Below, one piece after another: positions 46,601 through 57,240 of a DNA stretch of 64,000 bases. The stretch comes from Elmis aenea (lineage: Eukaryota > Arthropoda > Insecta > Coleoptera > Elmidae), in the NCBI GenBank assembly GCA_947652605.1, contig OX393581.1, positions 9,676,640 to 9,740,639 of the forward strand, in the 5' to 3' direction. Position numbers and translations under genes: made by a program. The notes beneath the pieces were generated by a model, which was not told where the DNA came from, did no database searches, and saw only the letters and a list, made by a program, of their open reading frames with translations. Position 1 is the stretch's first letter, and every line of letters begins with the position of its first letter.

Positions 46601-47118
46601 TTTCGTAAAATCTGTAACGATTTTTACACTATGGATCCAAAAAAACACGACAATGACTGCCACAGAACACTTTTACACAATTTTTATTTTGATGCAAAAG
46701 TTTAAATAGGAGCTATGTTATCACTACCCAAAAAATTAATTCAGGGTCGAAGAGAGCCCGAGAAAACCAGTATAATTTATTGGGACCCTGTGCTTTGCAA
46801 AGGAACCCAGTTTTCCAAAACGAAACCTGAAATGGATGGGACCAGAAAAAGGCCCTATGTTGTAAATTTTTTTTTCTTTCGTTTTTAAGTAAGTGCATAT
46901 TTACTGAGAGGCCAGCATTTTGTATAGGGGCCCAAACCAGCTCCGTAACTCTGGGTCATTCACACTTTGCTATTTCAAACCCACGTCAAAAACAACCTTC
47001 ATTTTTATCTACTACGATCACTATTAACTGAGCAGAAACAAAACATTTAAATTATAAGTGAAAAGGCTTAAATACTATCATGATGTGGTCACATTTTATT
47101 TACAAAATCTGACCTGTA
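43621..47118. other. Long AT-rich intergenic stretch, nothing recognised
   Basis: No coding exon, RNA gene or paired repeat end seen. A (TAAA)n run lies at about 44577-44594. Short open frames have no recognised motif. Confidence 0.4.
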
Positions 47119-47590
47119 CAGGGCGGACCAAATTCGAATGTTTTACGAAGTATCTCGATTAGCAAAAATGTGATATCGGTCTCTTGGACTTTTTATTTTT
47201 TAGAAAAGAACGCCTATGTAATCAAATTCCTAATATCGTTTTCCATTTTGGCACTGCGGACGAAAAATGAAATTTGTTTTTTTTTTTAATTTGCTATAAC
47301 TTCTTCATTTATTAAAATAGAACAAAATGTGATCAAGGTTTTTATACAGATTTTTATGCCTAATATAACAACAAAAATTAATTTTTAGTGACCTAGACTT
47401 TTAAGATATGAAGTAAACTTATATTTTTTAAATGGAAACCTTAGTTGGCAATGGCTTTATATGCACGAGATTTTTTTAGCTTTTTAAAAATATAAGTTTT
47501 ATATATTTGTTGCAAAAAATAAACGATATATGGCTAGTTTTGTAAGAATTTACTCATCAAAGTTTGCCATGGTTTCGTAAACAGGTGATG
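47119..47590 (+). repeat. One arm of a 39827-family palindrome, next to the gypsy insertion
   Basis: CAGGGCGGACCAAATTCGAA after TA, then shared inner segments up to AAAGTTTGCCATGG near 47573. A mirrored continuation (ACGAAATCATGGCAAAC) appears at about 57325-57345, beyond the gypsy element. Confidence 0.55.
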
Positions 47591-47607
47591 TTTTCAATTA
47601 TTAAACC

Positions 47608-49087
47608 TGTTACATGAATATCGGCCACTTAATAAAGAAAGCCTATACTCGTACAACAAGAACGGGTGATTCGGACTCGCGGCTAAGTCAGACGAGAAGG
47701 GGGTAGGTCCAAATTAGAACTAAACTTGTAGATATCAATAAGGGCGCCACACTATTTATTCTGTAAGGTAAAATAGCGAAAAAACCTAAGAAAAGAAATA
47801 AAAGAACTCGTAGGCTTGAACGATATATGCCTTTAATAATAAATAAAAACAGTTTGAAATTAAAAATAAAACAAAGAATATGCTTGACGATAACAACTCC
47901 TGGTCTCAACAGGCTTGAAAGGCTAATAAAACCATTCGCTAAAATTAAACGAAAAGAAAGTACATATACTACGAAATAAGGTTGGTTCTGTTCCTGTGTT
48001 TGCAAGTACCTATTTACAATACACAAATAAATATGTAAAAGAATAATAATTCAGTTTCAATGAAAATACAATCCGCTTAAGTGGAAGAGCTCTCCTACCT
48101 ATCAAAAGTTGCGGCACTAAAATCACCGAACGATAACATAACCAAAAATACTTTGCAAACGGAGTACGGTCCCTAACTTATTAATCGTAAGGTACGACTA
48201 AAAGAAATTATGGTGACGACAAAGCCACTCAAGGGTTGTTGAGAACGTAGGATAATAACAGATTAATTTGAATGTTACTAAGTAACACTAACAAAAGTAC
48301 AGTTACTAATTAAATGTAGGAAAAAAAAGACAGTGAACTAACAGTAGTAACGAGCTGAAGGCTCTACAATAGTTAACAGAAATAATAAAAATATTAAGAA
48401 CGTAGCTAACAGTCGGGGCTTAAATAGATATTCTTAGCTTTCGCTGAGCCGCCGAAGGCACGTTGAAGGAGAAGAGATGTTGTCGGAAATGCTGTCCGTA
48501 GTTTAGCGGTAGTACATCGACAGACGGAACACTTGACAGTAATAGTACGTCCAAAGCTTAAACAAGCTAACAGCTGGGCGGGCCAGGATAACTGGACCGG
48601 AGCTGACACAAAACGAAACTTAAGACCAAACTTAAGAACAAAGCTTAAAGCCCAAAACGTACGAATAAGCTTGAGACCAAACTTAACGACAAAGCTGTAC
48701 AACCAAGCTTAAAGACAAAGCTTAAAGACAAAGCTTAAAGACACCTAAAAGAAAAGAAATATATAACCTCCAATTTTCACGTGGTTCAAAGAAAAAGATT
48801 ACCTGTCTCAGCGTCAATAAATCATCCAATCGTTTTATTGGCAGGAACAGATTCGCACTATGGCGTGACTTAACAAGTCGGCACCCACCGATATTAAACT
48901 CAGATTTTCATGGATTCTTTATAACACAATAAGCAGATGTCTACAGACCATCAAAGCAAGTGACTTTAAAACCGGAAGTAATATAATTTGACATGCGTGG
49001 AAAAAGACTGGTCAGTGGAGCTACTAAAATAAGCTAAAACTACTGCTCATGGGACCTAACTCCCAATCGGACAATAATAACGTAACA
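47608..49087 (-). repeat. 3' LTR of the gypsy element
   Basis: 1480 bp with TG...CA ends inside a 6-bp inverted terminal repeat TGTTAC/GTAACA. It contains an array of degenerate ACAAAGCTTAAAG words (about 48610-48745) and, on the minus strand, a TATATA box near 48757-48764. Open frames within it (such as 48406-48702) are shared with the other LTR but show no known domain. Confidence 0.93.
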
Positions 49088-49105
49088 AATCCCCCCCTTA
49101 CTAGA
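49088..49105 (-). other. Polypurine tract candidate of the gypsy element
   Basis: On the minus strand AAGGGGGGGATT lies directly before the 3' LTR, the expected place and composition for the plus-strand DNA primer. Confidence 0.7.
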
Positions 49106-49750
49106 AGGAAAAATGAAAAAAAGGAAAAAAAAAATTTCTTTCCTAAAAGAAAAGTAGTAATAAAAATAAATCAAAAGAAAGAACCGAAAGGTCCAAGAGA
49201 AAACCAAAGAAAACCGCAACTTCACTTGAAAACCCTAGTGTGAGTCGGCACACCTTCCACGCTACACGCTTGTTGGGAGCAGGGGGAACAAGGATACCTC
49301 GCTCAAGATCTTCGTCGCGTCGTGGCCATCTATGTCATCCCACACAACAAGTGGAGACCAAGCGCAACCAACTACACTTGAAAGCTTATTCAAGCGAAAT
49401 CGGAACAAAAGAGAAAACAACTTGACCTACTAACACAGCGCCGATAAGGACACTGATCTGAAGCTAAAGAGGTATAAACCAATCGGTTTATCCTCGAAAC
49501 TGGTAAGCAATATATATTTAGGGAAAGAAAAGCGCTGTCGTGATCCACCTGTCCAGGAGAGATCACACAGTGAAACCAAAAGACAGCAGTCATCCGTCAC
49601 TCATCTACTCTGACAGAGGCGGCTCGGTCTGAGTCCAAAGAGTCAGGGTACCGAGAACTGATCGCTTGTCGTCATGTTCGCATCTATCCATCATCAGTCA
49701 TTTCCAGAAAGAAGAAAGTTCCAAAGAACGACAAAAGAAAAACAAAGCGA
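49106..49750 (-). other. Noncoding 3' region of the gypsy element
   Basis: It lies between pol and the 3' LTR. No envelope-like frame (signal peptide, membrane span) was recognised. Confidence 0.5.
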
Positions 49751-50070
49751 GTGTTTAGGGGGCTTTTACCCCTGGTAACTACACACCCTTGGCCAATTCT
49801 TCATCCTGAACCAAGAAGGAGAGAAAGCGGGTGTTTAGGGGGCTTTTACCCCTGGTAACCACGCACCCTTGGTCAATTCTTCATCCTGAACCAAGAAGGA
49901 GAGAAAGCGGGTGTTTAGGGGGCTTTTACCCCTGGTAACCACACACCCTTGGCCAATTCTTCATCCTGAACCAAGAAGGAGAGAAAGCGGGTGTTTAGGG
50001 GGCTTTTACCCCTGGTAACCACGCACCCTTGGTCAATTCTTCATCCTGAACCAAGAAGGAGAGAAAGGAG
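49751..50070 (-). repeat. Four 80-bp tandem repeats in the gypsy 3' region
   Basis: Units start at 49751, 49831, 49911 and 49991. They are nearly identical but alternate at fixed sites. Units 1 and 3 read ACACACCCTTGGCC, units 2 and 4 read ACGCACCCTTGGTC. This shows an initial 80-bp duplication followed by a 160-bp duplication. Each unit has the self-complementary GGGGGCTTTTACCCC. Confidence 0.95.
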
Positions 50071-50219
50071 AAAGAAACAGAAAGTTACGAAACGTCAAAT
50101 GGTGAAGCCGAGACATCGACCAAACACGAGCATAGAAACTGTCAGCCCAAAGAAAATCCCAGTAGGGAAAGCAACTAAGTAAAGAGAAAGTGGACCAACA
50201 AGTAACAGAAAATGTCGTA

Positions 50220-53200
50220 TTAGTCTTCAGCAAGATATGGCTTCATATCTTGAACATGCCAGGTACCTACGTCTTTACCAGACTCGTCAGCTAACTGGTA
50301 AGTCCAAGGAGACACACGTTTCAGAACAGTAAAGGGACCAATAAATTTCGCAGCGAGTTTGGCGTTGATGTAAGCAGCGGCGTTGGACAAAGCAAAGTTT
50401 CTGCGCCACACAAGTGAGTTTACGGCAAACTCAACTGGGCGTCGACGAAGATTGTAACGTCGGCTAGCTTGTTCGTAAGCCTTGTTCAATCGATTCTTAA
50501 TATCCAAACGCAGTTGTTCTATGCCTTTCGTTCGTAAGCCAGGTTCGTCAACAGTGCGATCGGGATCTTCAATCGGTTCATTGAGATCGGGTGGTCGTCC
50601 CAAGTGATCTCCATATAGATGGTGCTCACGTCCGAAGTTAGCAAAGAAAGGAGAGTGACCAATTACTTCATGTTTGGACGTGCGAATAGCACACGCAACT
50701 TTTGGCAATAGCGAATCCCACTTTCGGTGGTTATCAGTAACATACGAAGAAAGCATAGTTTTTAGTACGCGGTTAATGCGTTCTGCAGGATTAGCTTGCG
50801 GATGGTAAGGAGCATTAAATAGAATTTTAGAACGATAGCGTTCACATAGAGAGCCAAACTCTCTACTACGAAATTGTACACCATTATCACAGATAATGTA
50901 CTGCGGTGTACCATAAACTAAAAAAATTTCATCTTCTACAGCGCGACAAACCGTAGCAGCTGTAGCACGACGAAGAGGAAAGAAGCAAGAGTATTTAGTA
51001 AAGCAATCAGCGACAACAAGAATAAAGGTATAGCCTTTAGGCGAACGAGGAAGTGGTCCAACAATATCAATGCAGAGGAACTGCCAAGGACGAGAAGGTT
51101 TAGCACGAGGTACCATAAAACCATAAGGTTTCTTCTGTTCTACCTTATGTGCGGCACAAACTGCACATCTCCGGACATATCTAGCAACAGAGGATCTCAT
51201 TTTAGGCCAATAGTAACGTGTGGCCAAACGCTCAAACGTTTTGAACACACCAGCGTGACCGGCAGTTGGTAAGTCATGGTTCTCATTGATGAGATCTCGA
51301 CGAAGTTCCGTAGGAACAACAAACTTCCAGTTATCGCATTCCGGATCGAGCCCACGAATACGAGGAGAAGTATACTTAAAGATCTTACCATTGTCGACAC
51401 GCCAAACGGGATATTTATCCGGGTTGGTTTCGATAGAGGTACGTAAGCGACAATACCACTCATCAGAAGTCTGAAGTGGAGAAGGAATAATGGCAGGTTC
51501 CACGACATCAAGTTTAGGAACAGAACGAGACAAAGTATCTGGAACGACATGATCTTTGCCCTTGCGATGGACTATCGTGAAGTCGTACTGCTGTAGTCGT
51601 ACGCTCCAACGAGCAAGGCGTCCAGAAGGATCCTTAAGATTATTAAGCCAAATCAAGGAGTGGTGGTCAGTGACCACAGTAAAGTGAGCACCTTCGATAT
51701 ATGGTCGGAATTTTTCTATGGCCCATACGACTGCGAGACATTCTTTTTCTGTGGTGCTGTAATTACGCGCTGCTTTCTGCAACGAACAGCTAATGTAACT
51801 AACTGCATGTTCGCCGTCATCATGCGTTTGGGTCAAGATAGCACCTACACCATAATCTGAGGCATCAGTCTGAATAGTAAACTCCTTGTTAAAATCAGGA
51901 CAGCTAAGAATTGGAGCAGCAATAAGAGCTTCCTTAATGGCCGTAAAAGCTAGTTGACATTCGTCACTCCAAAGAAAGTTAGCATTCTTTTTAGTAAGAG
52001 AAGTAATAGGAGAAACAACGGTAGAGAAATTAGGAATAAAACGTCGGTACCACGATGCCATTCCTAGGACACGACGTACTTCAGTAACGGAAGTAGGAAT
52101 AGGTAAGTTAAGAATAGCAGAAACTTTTTCTGGGTCCACATGTAAACCCTGTTTATCGACAACATAACCGAGATAGCGTAATTCGGGACGGCAAAAGTGA
52201 CATTTATCTCGACGAACAGTAAGACCAGCGTCCATAAGTCGTTTGAAGACTTCCCGAAGGACGTCCAAGTGCTTATCAAAGTCATTAGTGACTATGACAA
52301 TATCATCGAGATAGACAAAGACATGAGGTTCTAGGTCTGCGCCGATAACGCGGTCGATCAGCCGTTGCCACGTGGCTGGAGAATTATGTAACCCAAAGGG
52401 AAGGCGTCGGAACTGAAATAAACCTCTGTTTGGTACAGTAAAGGCAGTAATAGGTCTAGACTCAGCTTTAACAGGAATCTGCCAATAAGCAGTTTTAATA
52501 TCCAAACTAGAAAGAAACTTAGCGTCACGTAGACGATCTAGAATATTAGATATATATGGAAGAGGATACGCATCACGTTCAGTGACTTTGTTTACCTTGC
52601 GATAGTCCACACAGAACCTATAAGTACTATCTTTCTTTTTGACAAGCACAATGGGTGATGCCCACGGTGACTGTGATGGTTCGATAACACCTTGCTCCAG
52701 CATGGCGTTCATTTCAGCATCCACAAACTTTTGTAGTGCTGGGGAGATAGGGTAGTAACGCTGTTTGATGGGTTCAGCGGTAGTACGAATTTCGTGTTCA
52801 ACAAGGCTCGTGCATCCTAAAGTCGGTTTCATAACAGAAAAGATATCCCTAAGCAACGAAGAAAGAAGAGACATCTGCCTTGAGTCCAAGTGACTATGGT
52901 CAGTAATGGAAGCAATTTCTAGCTCTTTCCTATCACTAAACGTCCATCCTCCATTACGGATATTGGGGATGATTCCCAACTTTTTCCAAAAGTCAACTCC
53001 TAAGATAAGCGAATGAGGTAGCGAAGGTATAACTAGAATTTCTGTTAACACAACGCGTTTCTCTACTACTACAGGAACGCAAAGTAATCCCAAAACGGAA
53101 CAGGATACGCCATTAGCGACAGTACACTCAGGAATAGAAGAAGGCAACAAAGTTAAATCAAAAGACTTGAGTACGTCCCAACCAGAACGACCAAGTATAG

Positions 53201-53420
53201 TACGGGAAGCACCAGAGTCTAATAAACCTAGAAAAGTTTTCCCAAAAATCTCTACAGATAAATAAGGGCGTTCGTCACCCTCAGAAGAAGCTAAAAGAAA
53301 ATCTAAAGCGAATTTAGATCGAATGTCTAAGTCAGAAAAGGAATCCGAGATTGCAGTACTAGAAGAGAAAGGTGAGTCAGTCACTCGGGTCGACGACTCA
53401 CAAGTTAGTTTTCCGAAGGC
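50220..53420 (-). CDS. pol: Pol polyprotein of the gypsy element (protease, RT, RNase H, integrase)
   Basis: An open frame of just over 1050 codons in the -1 frame relative to gag, overlapping gag's end by 16 nt. The only near-start codon is GTG at 53384, so synthesis by frameshift from gag is more likely. Domains in order (residues counted from that GTG): aspartic protease with LLDSGASRTILG (about 55-66); RT (about 205-420) with ASPIVLVKKKDSTYRFCVDYRKVN, LPFGLHNSPATW and catalytic VYLDDIVI; RNase H (about 500-620) with QTDASDYGVGAIL and TDHHSL; integrase (about 680-900) with a HHCC zinc site ending CAVCAAHK and catalytic residues in CIDIVGP, CDNGVQF and NPAERINR; then a GPF-type C-terminal segment. 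All catalytic residues seen are intact. It copies the element's RNA into DNA and inserts it. Confidence 0.95.
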   Translation of the reverse strand, partial: AFGKLTCESSTRVTDSPFSSSTAISDSFSDLDIRSKFALDFLLASSEGDERPYLSVEIFGKTFLGLLDSGASRTILGRSGWDVLKSFDLTLLPSSIPECTVANGVSCSVLGLLCVPVVVEKRVVLTEILVIPSLPHSLILGVDFWKKLGIIPNIRNGGWTFSDRKELEIASITDHSHLDSRQMSLLSSLLRDIFSVMKPTLGCTSLVEHEIRTTAEPIKQRYYPISPALQKFVDAEMNAMLEQGVIEPSQSPWASPIVLVKKKDSTYRFCVDYRKVNKVTERDAYPLPYISNILDRLRDAKFLSSLDIKTAYWQIPVKAESRPITAFTVPNRGLFQFRRLPFGLHNSPATWQRLIDRVIGADLEPHVFVYLDDIVIVTNDFDKHLDVLREVFKRLMDAGLTVRRDKCHFCRPELRYLGYVVDKQGLHVDPEKVSAILNLPIPTSVTEVRRVLGMASWYRRFIPNFSTVVSPITSLTKKNANFLWSDECQLAFTAIKEALIAAPILSCPDFNKEFTIQTDASDYGVGAILTQTHDDGEHAVSYISCSLQKAARNYSTTEKECLAVVWAIEKFRPYIEGAHFTVVTDHHSLIWLNNLKDPSGRLARWSVRLQQYDFTIVHRKGKDHVVPDTLSRSVPKLDVVEPAIIPSPLQTSDEWYCRLRTSIETNPDKYPVWRVDNGKIFKYTSPRIRGLDPECDNWKFVVPTELRRDLINENHDLPTAGHAGVFKTFERLATRYYWPKMRSSVARYVRRCAVCAAHKVEQKKPYGFMVPRAKPSRPWQFLCIDIVGPLPRSPKGYTFILVVADCFTKYSCFFPLRRATAATVCRAVEDEIFLVYGTPQYIICDNGVQFRSREFGSLCERYRSKILFNAPYHPQANPAERINRVLKTMLSSYVTDNHRKWDSLLPKVACAIRTSKHEVIGHSPFFANFGREHHLYGDHLGRPPDLNEPIEDPDRTVDEPGLRTKGIEQLRLDIKNRLNKAYEQASRRYNLRRRPVEFAVNSLVWRRNFALSNAAAYINAKLAAKFIGPFTVLKRVSPWTYQLADESGKDVGTWHVQDMKPYLAED

Positions 53421-54796
53421 TTATTATTGTTACATTTCGGACAAGTCCGAGTAGTGTGGTTCGGTTGGCCACACTTATAACAATGACGTTTCTGGGGTTG
53501 GGGACAAGAAGGAGAAACATGACCGGTTTTCCCACAATTCCAGCACGTCATGGAAGCGAAAGGTTTAGAAGAAGAAACAGGAACAGTCCTAGAACATACC
53601 GCAGTCGAGGTAGAAACAGACGCGACAGGTTTAGTACGTTCAAGAGAAGAGGGAACATCAACTTTGTCGATACGTTGGCGAGAAGTTCGTTGCGTACACG
53701 CTAAGTCAGGTTCCAGCAAAGGTTCGGGTCCTGATCGAGGTTCAAAACGTCGATTCCGAATCTCTGCATCCTCTAACGTGCGTAACAATGAAACGAGTTT
53801 AGTAAAGGTAGTCGGTTGTTGGAAAAGTAAGCTTTGCGAATATTTAGGACGTAGATTGCAGATAATACGATGAAGTTGTTCAGACTCAGAAGGAATGAAG
53901 GTCAATCTGCGAAATAAATTACGCATAGCAGCGACAAATAAAGTTGGGCGTTCGGAAGATCCTTGTAAGCGATTGTAGATTTCTTGTTTCAATCTCTCGT
54001 CATAATCTGATGGTAAGAATGCTTGACGAAGATTAATAACTAGAGAATTCCAGTCGCGAATATCCTCGCGCACTGAACGATACCATAAAAGAGCATCGCC
54101 TTCAAACAGGTCGATAGCCGAAGAAAATAATTGAACGGTAGTAACATTACGTGCTATTCTTAGTTCTTCAACACGTTCCAAGAAAGAGCTAACGGAAGCA
54201 TCACTTCGTCCACTAAACGTAATGCCCCATTTCGAGACCGGAACAAAGTGTGTAGAAAATATTTGAGGAACCGGAGGAACTAGAATATCGCCTTCGTCGG
54301 ACGAGTCATCTGACGCATGTGTCACCGCATTACGAAGCGGAGTACTTGTGGTTGGTGGAACAGTCTGATCACGTAACGCGCGTTTGTAAGCGTTTTCGAA
54401 CTCTGTTTTAAGCTCATGCGCACGCAGTCGAAGCGCATTAAGTTCACTTTTCATCTCGCCGGTAGTAGGGTTAGCGAGTTCAAGGCGTCGATCAGTATGT
54501 TTCATCAGCGCCGAAGTACGACGGAAACACGCAGCTTTCGTATCACCTTCAAAAGTTTGAAGTGCCGATTCTAATTCAATTAAATTTCTAGTGATAGCTA
54601 ACTTATCATCGTTAAACTCAACCGTATAGGCAACTTGCGATAGCGATTTTTCTGAATCTAATTTAAGCACGCCACGAACTGACTTTCTCATCTCGGCTAC
54701 TGTAGCGGACGGAAAACCACGGCTCGTTAACTCATACGCGAGCTCAACTTGATTCAGAGAGTCAATAAAATCTTTCCAAATGCACAACGGTGCCAT
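53405..54796 (-). CDS. gag: Gag protein of the gypsy element
   Basis: 463 residues from an ATG at 54796 to TAA at 53405-53407. The N-terminal half is mainly helical and charged. The middle (about 185-350) resembles a Ty3-type capsid region (FLERVEELRIARN, ALLWYRSVREDIRDW, EIYNRLQGSSE). The C-terminus has two CCHC zinc knuckles, CWNCGKTGHVSPSC (418-431) and CYKCGQPNHTTRTC (439-452), which bind the element's RNA. The stop directly follows a GGAAAAC heptamer in the gag frame, the setting for -1 frameshifting into pol. No defects were seen. Confidence 0.93.
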   Translation of the reverse strand: MAPLCIWKDFIDSLNQVELAYELTSRGFPSATVAEMRKSVRGVLKLDSEKSLSQVAYTVEFNDDKLAITRNLIELESALQTFEGDTKAACFRRTSALMKHTDRRLELANPTTGEMKSELNALRLRAHELKTEFENAYKRALRDQTVPPTTSTPLRNAVTHASDDSSDEGDILVPPVPQIFSTHFVPVSKWGITFSGRSDASVSSFLERVEELRIARNVTTVQLFSSAIDLFEGDALLWYRSVREDIRDWNSLVINLRQAFLPSDYDERLKQEIYNRLQGSSERPTLFVAAMRNLFRRLTFIPSESEQLHRIICNLRPKYSQSLLFQQPTTFTKLVSLLRTLEDAEIRNRRFEPRSGPEPLLEPDLACTQRTSRQRIDKVDVPSSLERTKPVASVSTSTAVCSRTVPVSSSKPFASMTCWNCGKTGHVSPSCPQPQKRHCYKCGQPNHTTRTCPKCNNNKPSEN

Positions 54797-55376
54797 TGTA
54801 TCTAGTCAAGATCAGTAAAGTATAACAAGTAATTAACTTTCCTTCGAGAAGGAAGAAAACAACCCAAAAAGAAAGAAAAAGCAACTAAATAGCCTAAAAG
54901 AAAAATTATTTGGACTAAATTTTTGACCGAAACTGTACCTACGTATCAAGTCTGGTCGCAAAAGACTTCCAAAAACCTAAAAAGCGATAAAAGAAAATTT
55001 GGACAAAAATTTTTACTGGCTCTGTATATAGAAAATGTGCAAAATTGCATAAAACCACCTAAGGAATCTATAGAACCAATGAAAAAAAAAAGTACAAAAT
55101 TGTTGTTCCACCCTGTATATCAGAAATCCCGAAAACCAGGTAGTAACAACGAAAACGTCCAGCAGAGAAGTCAAAACCTCAAGAATCGTAGCGAAGCTAG
55201 GAGAAATGTATGCATACAGGATTAGGAACGCCTAGATATATGCAACACACGTAGCAAGATATAAAATTCTAGAAAAATACCAACAGAAAAATTTTCAAAA
55301 TAAAGGCAATTATCAAACAAGTCCCTAAACGAGTAAAGTACAGTTACACAAAGCCAATAAGGTTTAGTTACACAAG
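54797..55376 (-). other. Leader of the gypsy element
   Basis: Noncoding sequence between primer site and gag, A-rich on the + strand. CCACCCTGTATA near 55110 looks like a stray fragment of the TACAGGGTG family. No conserved packaging structure can be named by eye. Confidence 0.4.
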
Positions 55377-55396
55377 GCCCCTAATGTTGGGCGTCA
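55377..55396 (-). other. Primer-binding site candidate
   Basis: On the minus strand TGACGCCCAACATTAGGGGC lies 4 nt after the 5' LTR. It is close to the TGGCGCCCAAC start used by many LTR elements, with A in place of the second G. The matching tRNA was not identified. Confidence 0.45.
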
Positions 55397-55400
55397 ATTT

Positions 55401-56880
55401 TGTTACATGAATATCGGCCACTTAATAAAGAAAGCCTATACTCGTACAACAAGAACGGGTGATTCGGACTCGCGGCTAAGTCAGACGAGAAGGGGGTAGG
55501 TCCAAATTAGAACTAAACTTGTAGATATCAATAAGGGCGCCACACTATTTATTCTGTAAGGTAAAATAGCGAAAAAACCTAAGAAAAGAAATAAAAGAAC
55601 TCGTAGGCTTGAACGATATATGCCTTTAATAATAAATAAAAACAGTTTGAAATTAAAAATAAAACAAAGAATATGCTTGACGATAACAACTCCTGGTCTC
55701 AACAGGCTTGAAAGGCTAATAAAACCATTCGCTAAAATTAAACGAAAAGAAAGTACATATACTACGAAATAAGGTTGGTTCTGTTCCTGTGTTTGCAAGT
55801 ACCTATTTACAATACACAAATAAATATGTAAAAGAATAATAATTCAGTTTCAATGAAAATACAATCCGCTTAAGTGGAAGAGCTCTCCTACCTATCAAAA
55901 GTTGCGGCACTAAAATCACCGAACGATAACATAACCAAAAATACTTTGCAAACGGAGTACGGTCCCTAACTTATTAATCGTAAGGTACGACTAAAAGAAA
56001 TTATGGTGACGACAAAGCCACTCAAGGGTTGTTGAGAACGTAGGATAATAACAGATTAATTTGAATGTTACTAAGTAACACTAACAAAAGTACAGTTACT
56101 AATTAAATGTAGGAAAAAAAAGACAGTGAACTAACAGTAGTAACGAGCTGAAGGCTCTACAATAGTTAACAGAAATAATAAAAATATTAAGAACGTAGCT
56201 AACAGTCGGGGCTTAAATAGATATTCTTAGCTTTCGCTGAGCCGCCGAAGGCACGTTGAAGGAGAAGAGATGTTGTCGGAAATGCTGTCCGTAGTTTAGC
56301 GGTAGTACATCGACAGACGGAACACTTGACAGTAATAGTACGTCCAAAGCTTAAACAAGCTAACAGCTGGGCGGGCCAGGATAACTGGACCGGAGCTGAC
56401 ACAAAACGAAACTTAAGACCAAACTTAAGAACAAAGCTTAAAGCCCAAAACGTACGAATAAGCTTGAGACCAAACTTAACGACAAAGCTGTACAACCAAG
56501 CTTAAAGACAAAGCTTAAAGACAAAGCTTAAAGACACCTAAAAGAAAAGAAATATATAACCTCCAATTTTCACGTGGTTCAAAGAAAAAGATTACCTGTC
56601 TCAGCGTCAATAAATCATCCAATCGTTTTATTGGCAGGAACAGATTCGCACTATGGCGTGACTTAACAAGTCGGCACCCACCGATATTAAACTCAGATTT
56701 TCATGGATTCTTTATAACACAATAAGCAGATGTCTACAGACCATCAAAGCAAGTGACTTTAAAACCGGAAGTAATATAATTTGACATGCGTGGAAAAAGA
56801 CTGGTCAGTGGAGCTACTAAAATAAGCTAAAACTACTGCTCATGGGACCTAACTCCCAATCGGACAATAATAACGTAACA
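55401..56880 (-). repeat. 5' LTR of the gypsy element
   Basis: It is the same length as the 3' LTR, at a constant offset of 7793 bp with no visible difference. It supplies the promoter for the element's transcript. Confidence 0.93.
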
Positions 56881-57029
56881 AACCACTAAACATCATATCA
56901 AAGTAAATTTTTCACCTTTTAAGCATTTAAGCACACACCTGTATTTCTTTGTATTCTAAAACTGTTTATTGTAGTATTGTAAACATAGCTAAATTTGAAT
57001 ACATTGAAAAGTTTAATTTTTCATTTAGT

Positions 57030-57240
57030 CATGAGCCCTACTGTAAGGTGTAGGGTGTAGGACTTTTGAGTTGTGTTGTGCTGACTATTTCCATGCTTTT
57101 CTGTCTTGTGCTAGCTTTTTTATGTTTTTACATTGATGTTTCTATCCGTTGCTGCTTTATTAGCTTCGTTTTTCTCGGTCTACCTCTTTCATTTTTCTCT
57201 GTGATCTTGCTTCACAGGCTTTTCTGGTTTAATTTCACAT
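57030..57240 (-). mobile_element. 3' fragment of the non-LTR family at 4510-5590
   Basis: GAGTTGTGTTGTGCTGAC, TTTCTATCCGTTGCTGCTTT and TCGGTCTACCTCTTTC match 4516-4650 with small changes. The fragment is short with no complete domain. Confidence 0.65.

Larger units (their letters stand above)
47608..56880 (-). mobile_element. Complete Ty3/gypsy LTR retrotransposon
   Basis: This 9273-bp element is on the minus strand. It has two 1480-bp LTRs (47608-49087 and 55401-56880), both TGTTAC...GTAACA, which I could not tell apart by eye; every open frame in one occurs unchanged in the other. The target duplication is AACC (47604-47607 and 56881-56884). Order along the minus strand: 5' LTR, primer site, leader, gag (54796-53405), pol (53420-50220), 1.1-kb noncoding region with 80-bp repeats, purine tract, 3' LTR. 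No envelope gene was seen. The intact frames and matching LTRs mean a very recent insertion, possibly still mobile. Long LTRs recall the Osvaldo/Ulysses/Woot group, but clade placement needs a tree. Confidence 0.95.

Noticed and set aside
48406..48702. 98-codon frame in the gypsy LTR (and its twin at 56199-56495)
   Set aside because: It exists in both LTRs only because they are copies. There is no domain, and the position overlaps promoter-type sequence.
49751..50070. CRISPR-like regular array
   Set aside because: Units are directly adjacent with no unique spacers, in a eukaryotic retrotransposon. These are ordinary tandem repeats.
49106..50219. Envelope gene in the gypsy element
   Set aside because: No frame of suitable length, signal peptide or membrane span; the space is filled by repeats and purine-rich noncoding DNA.
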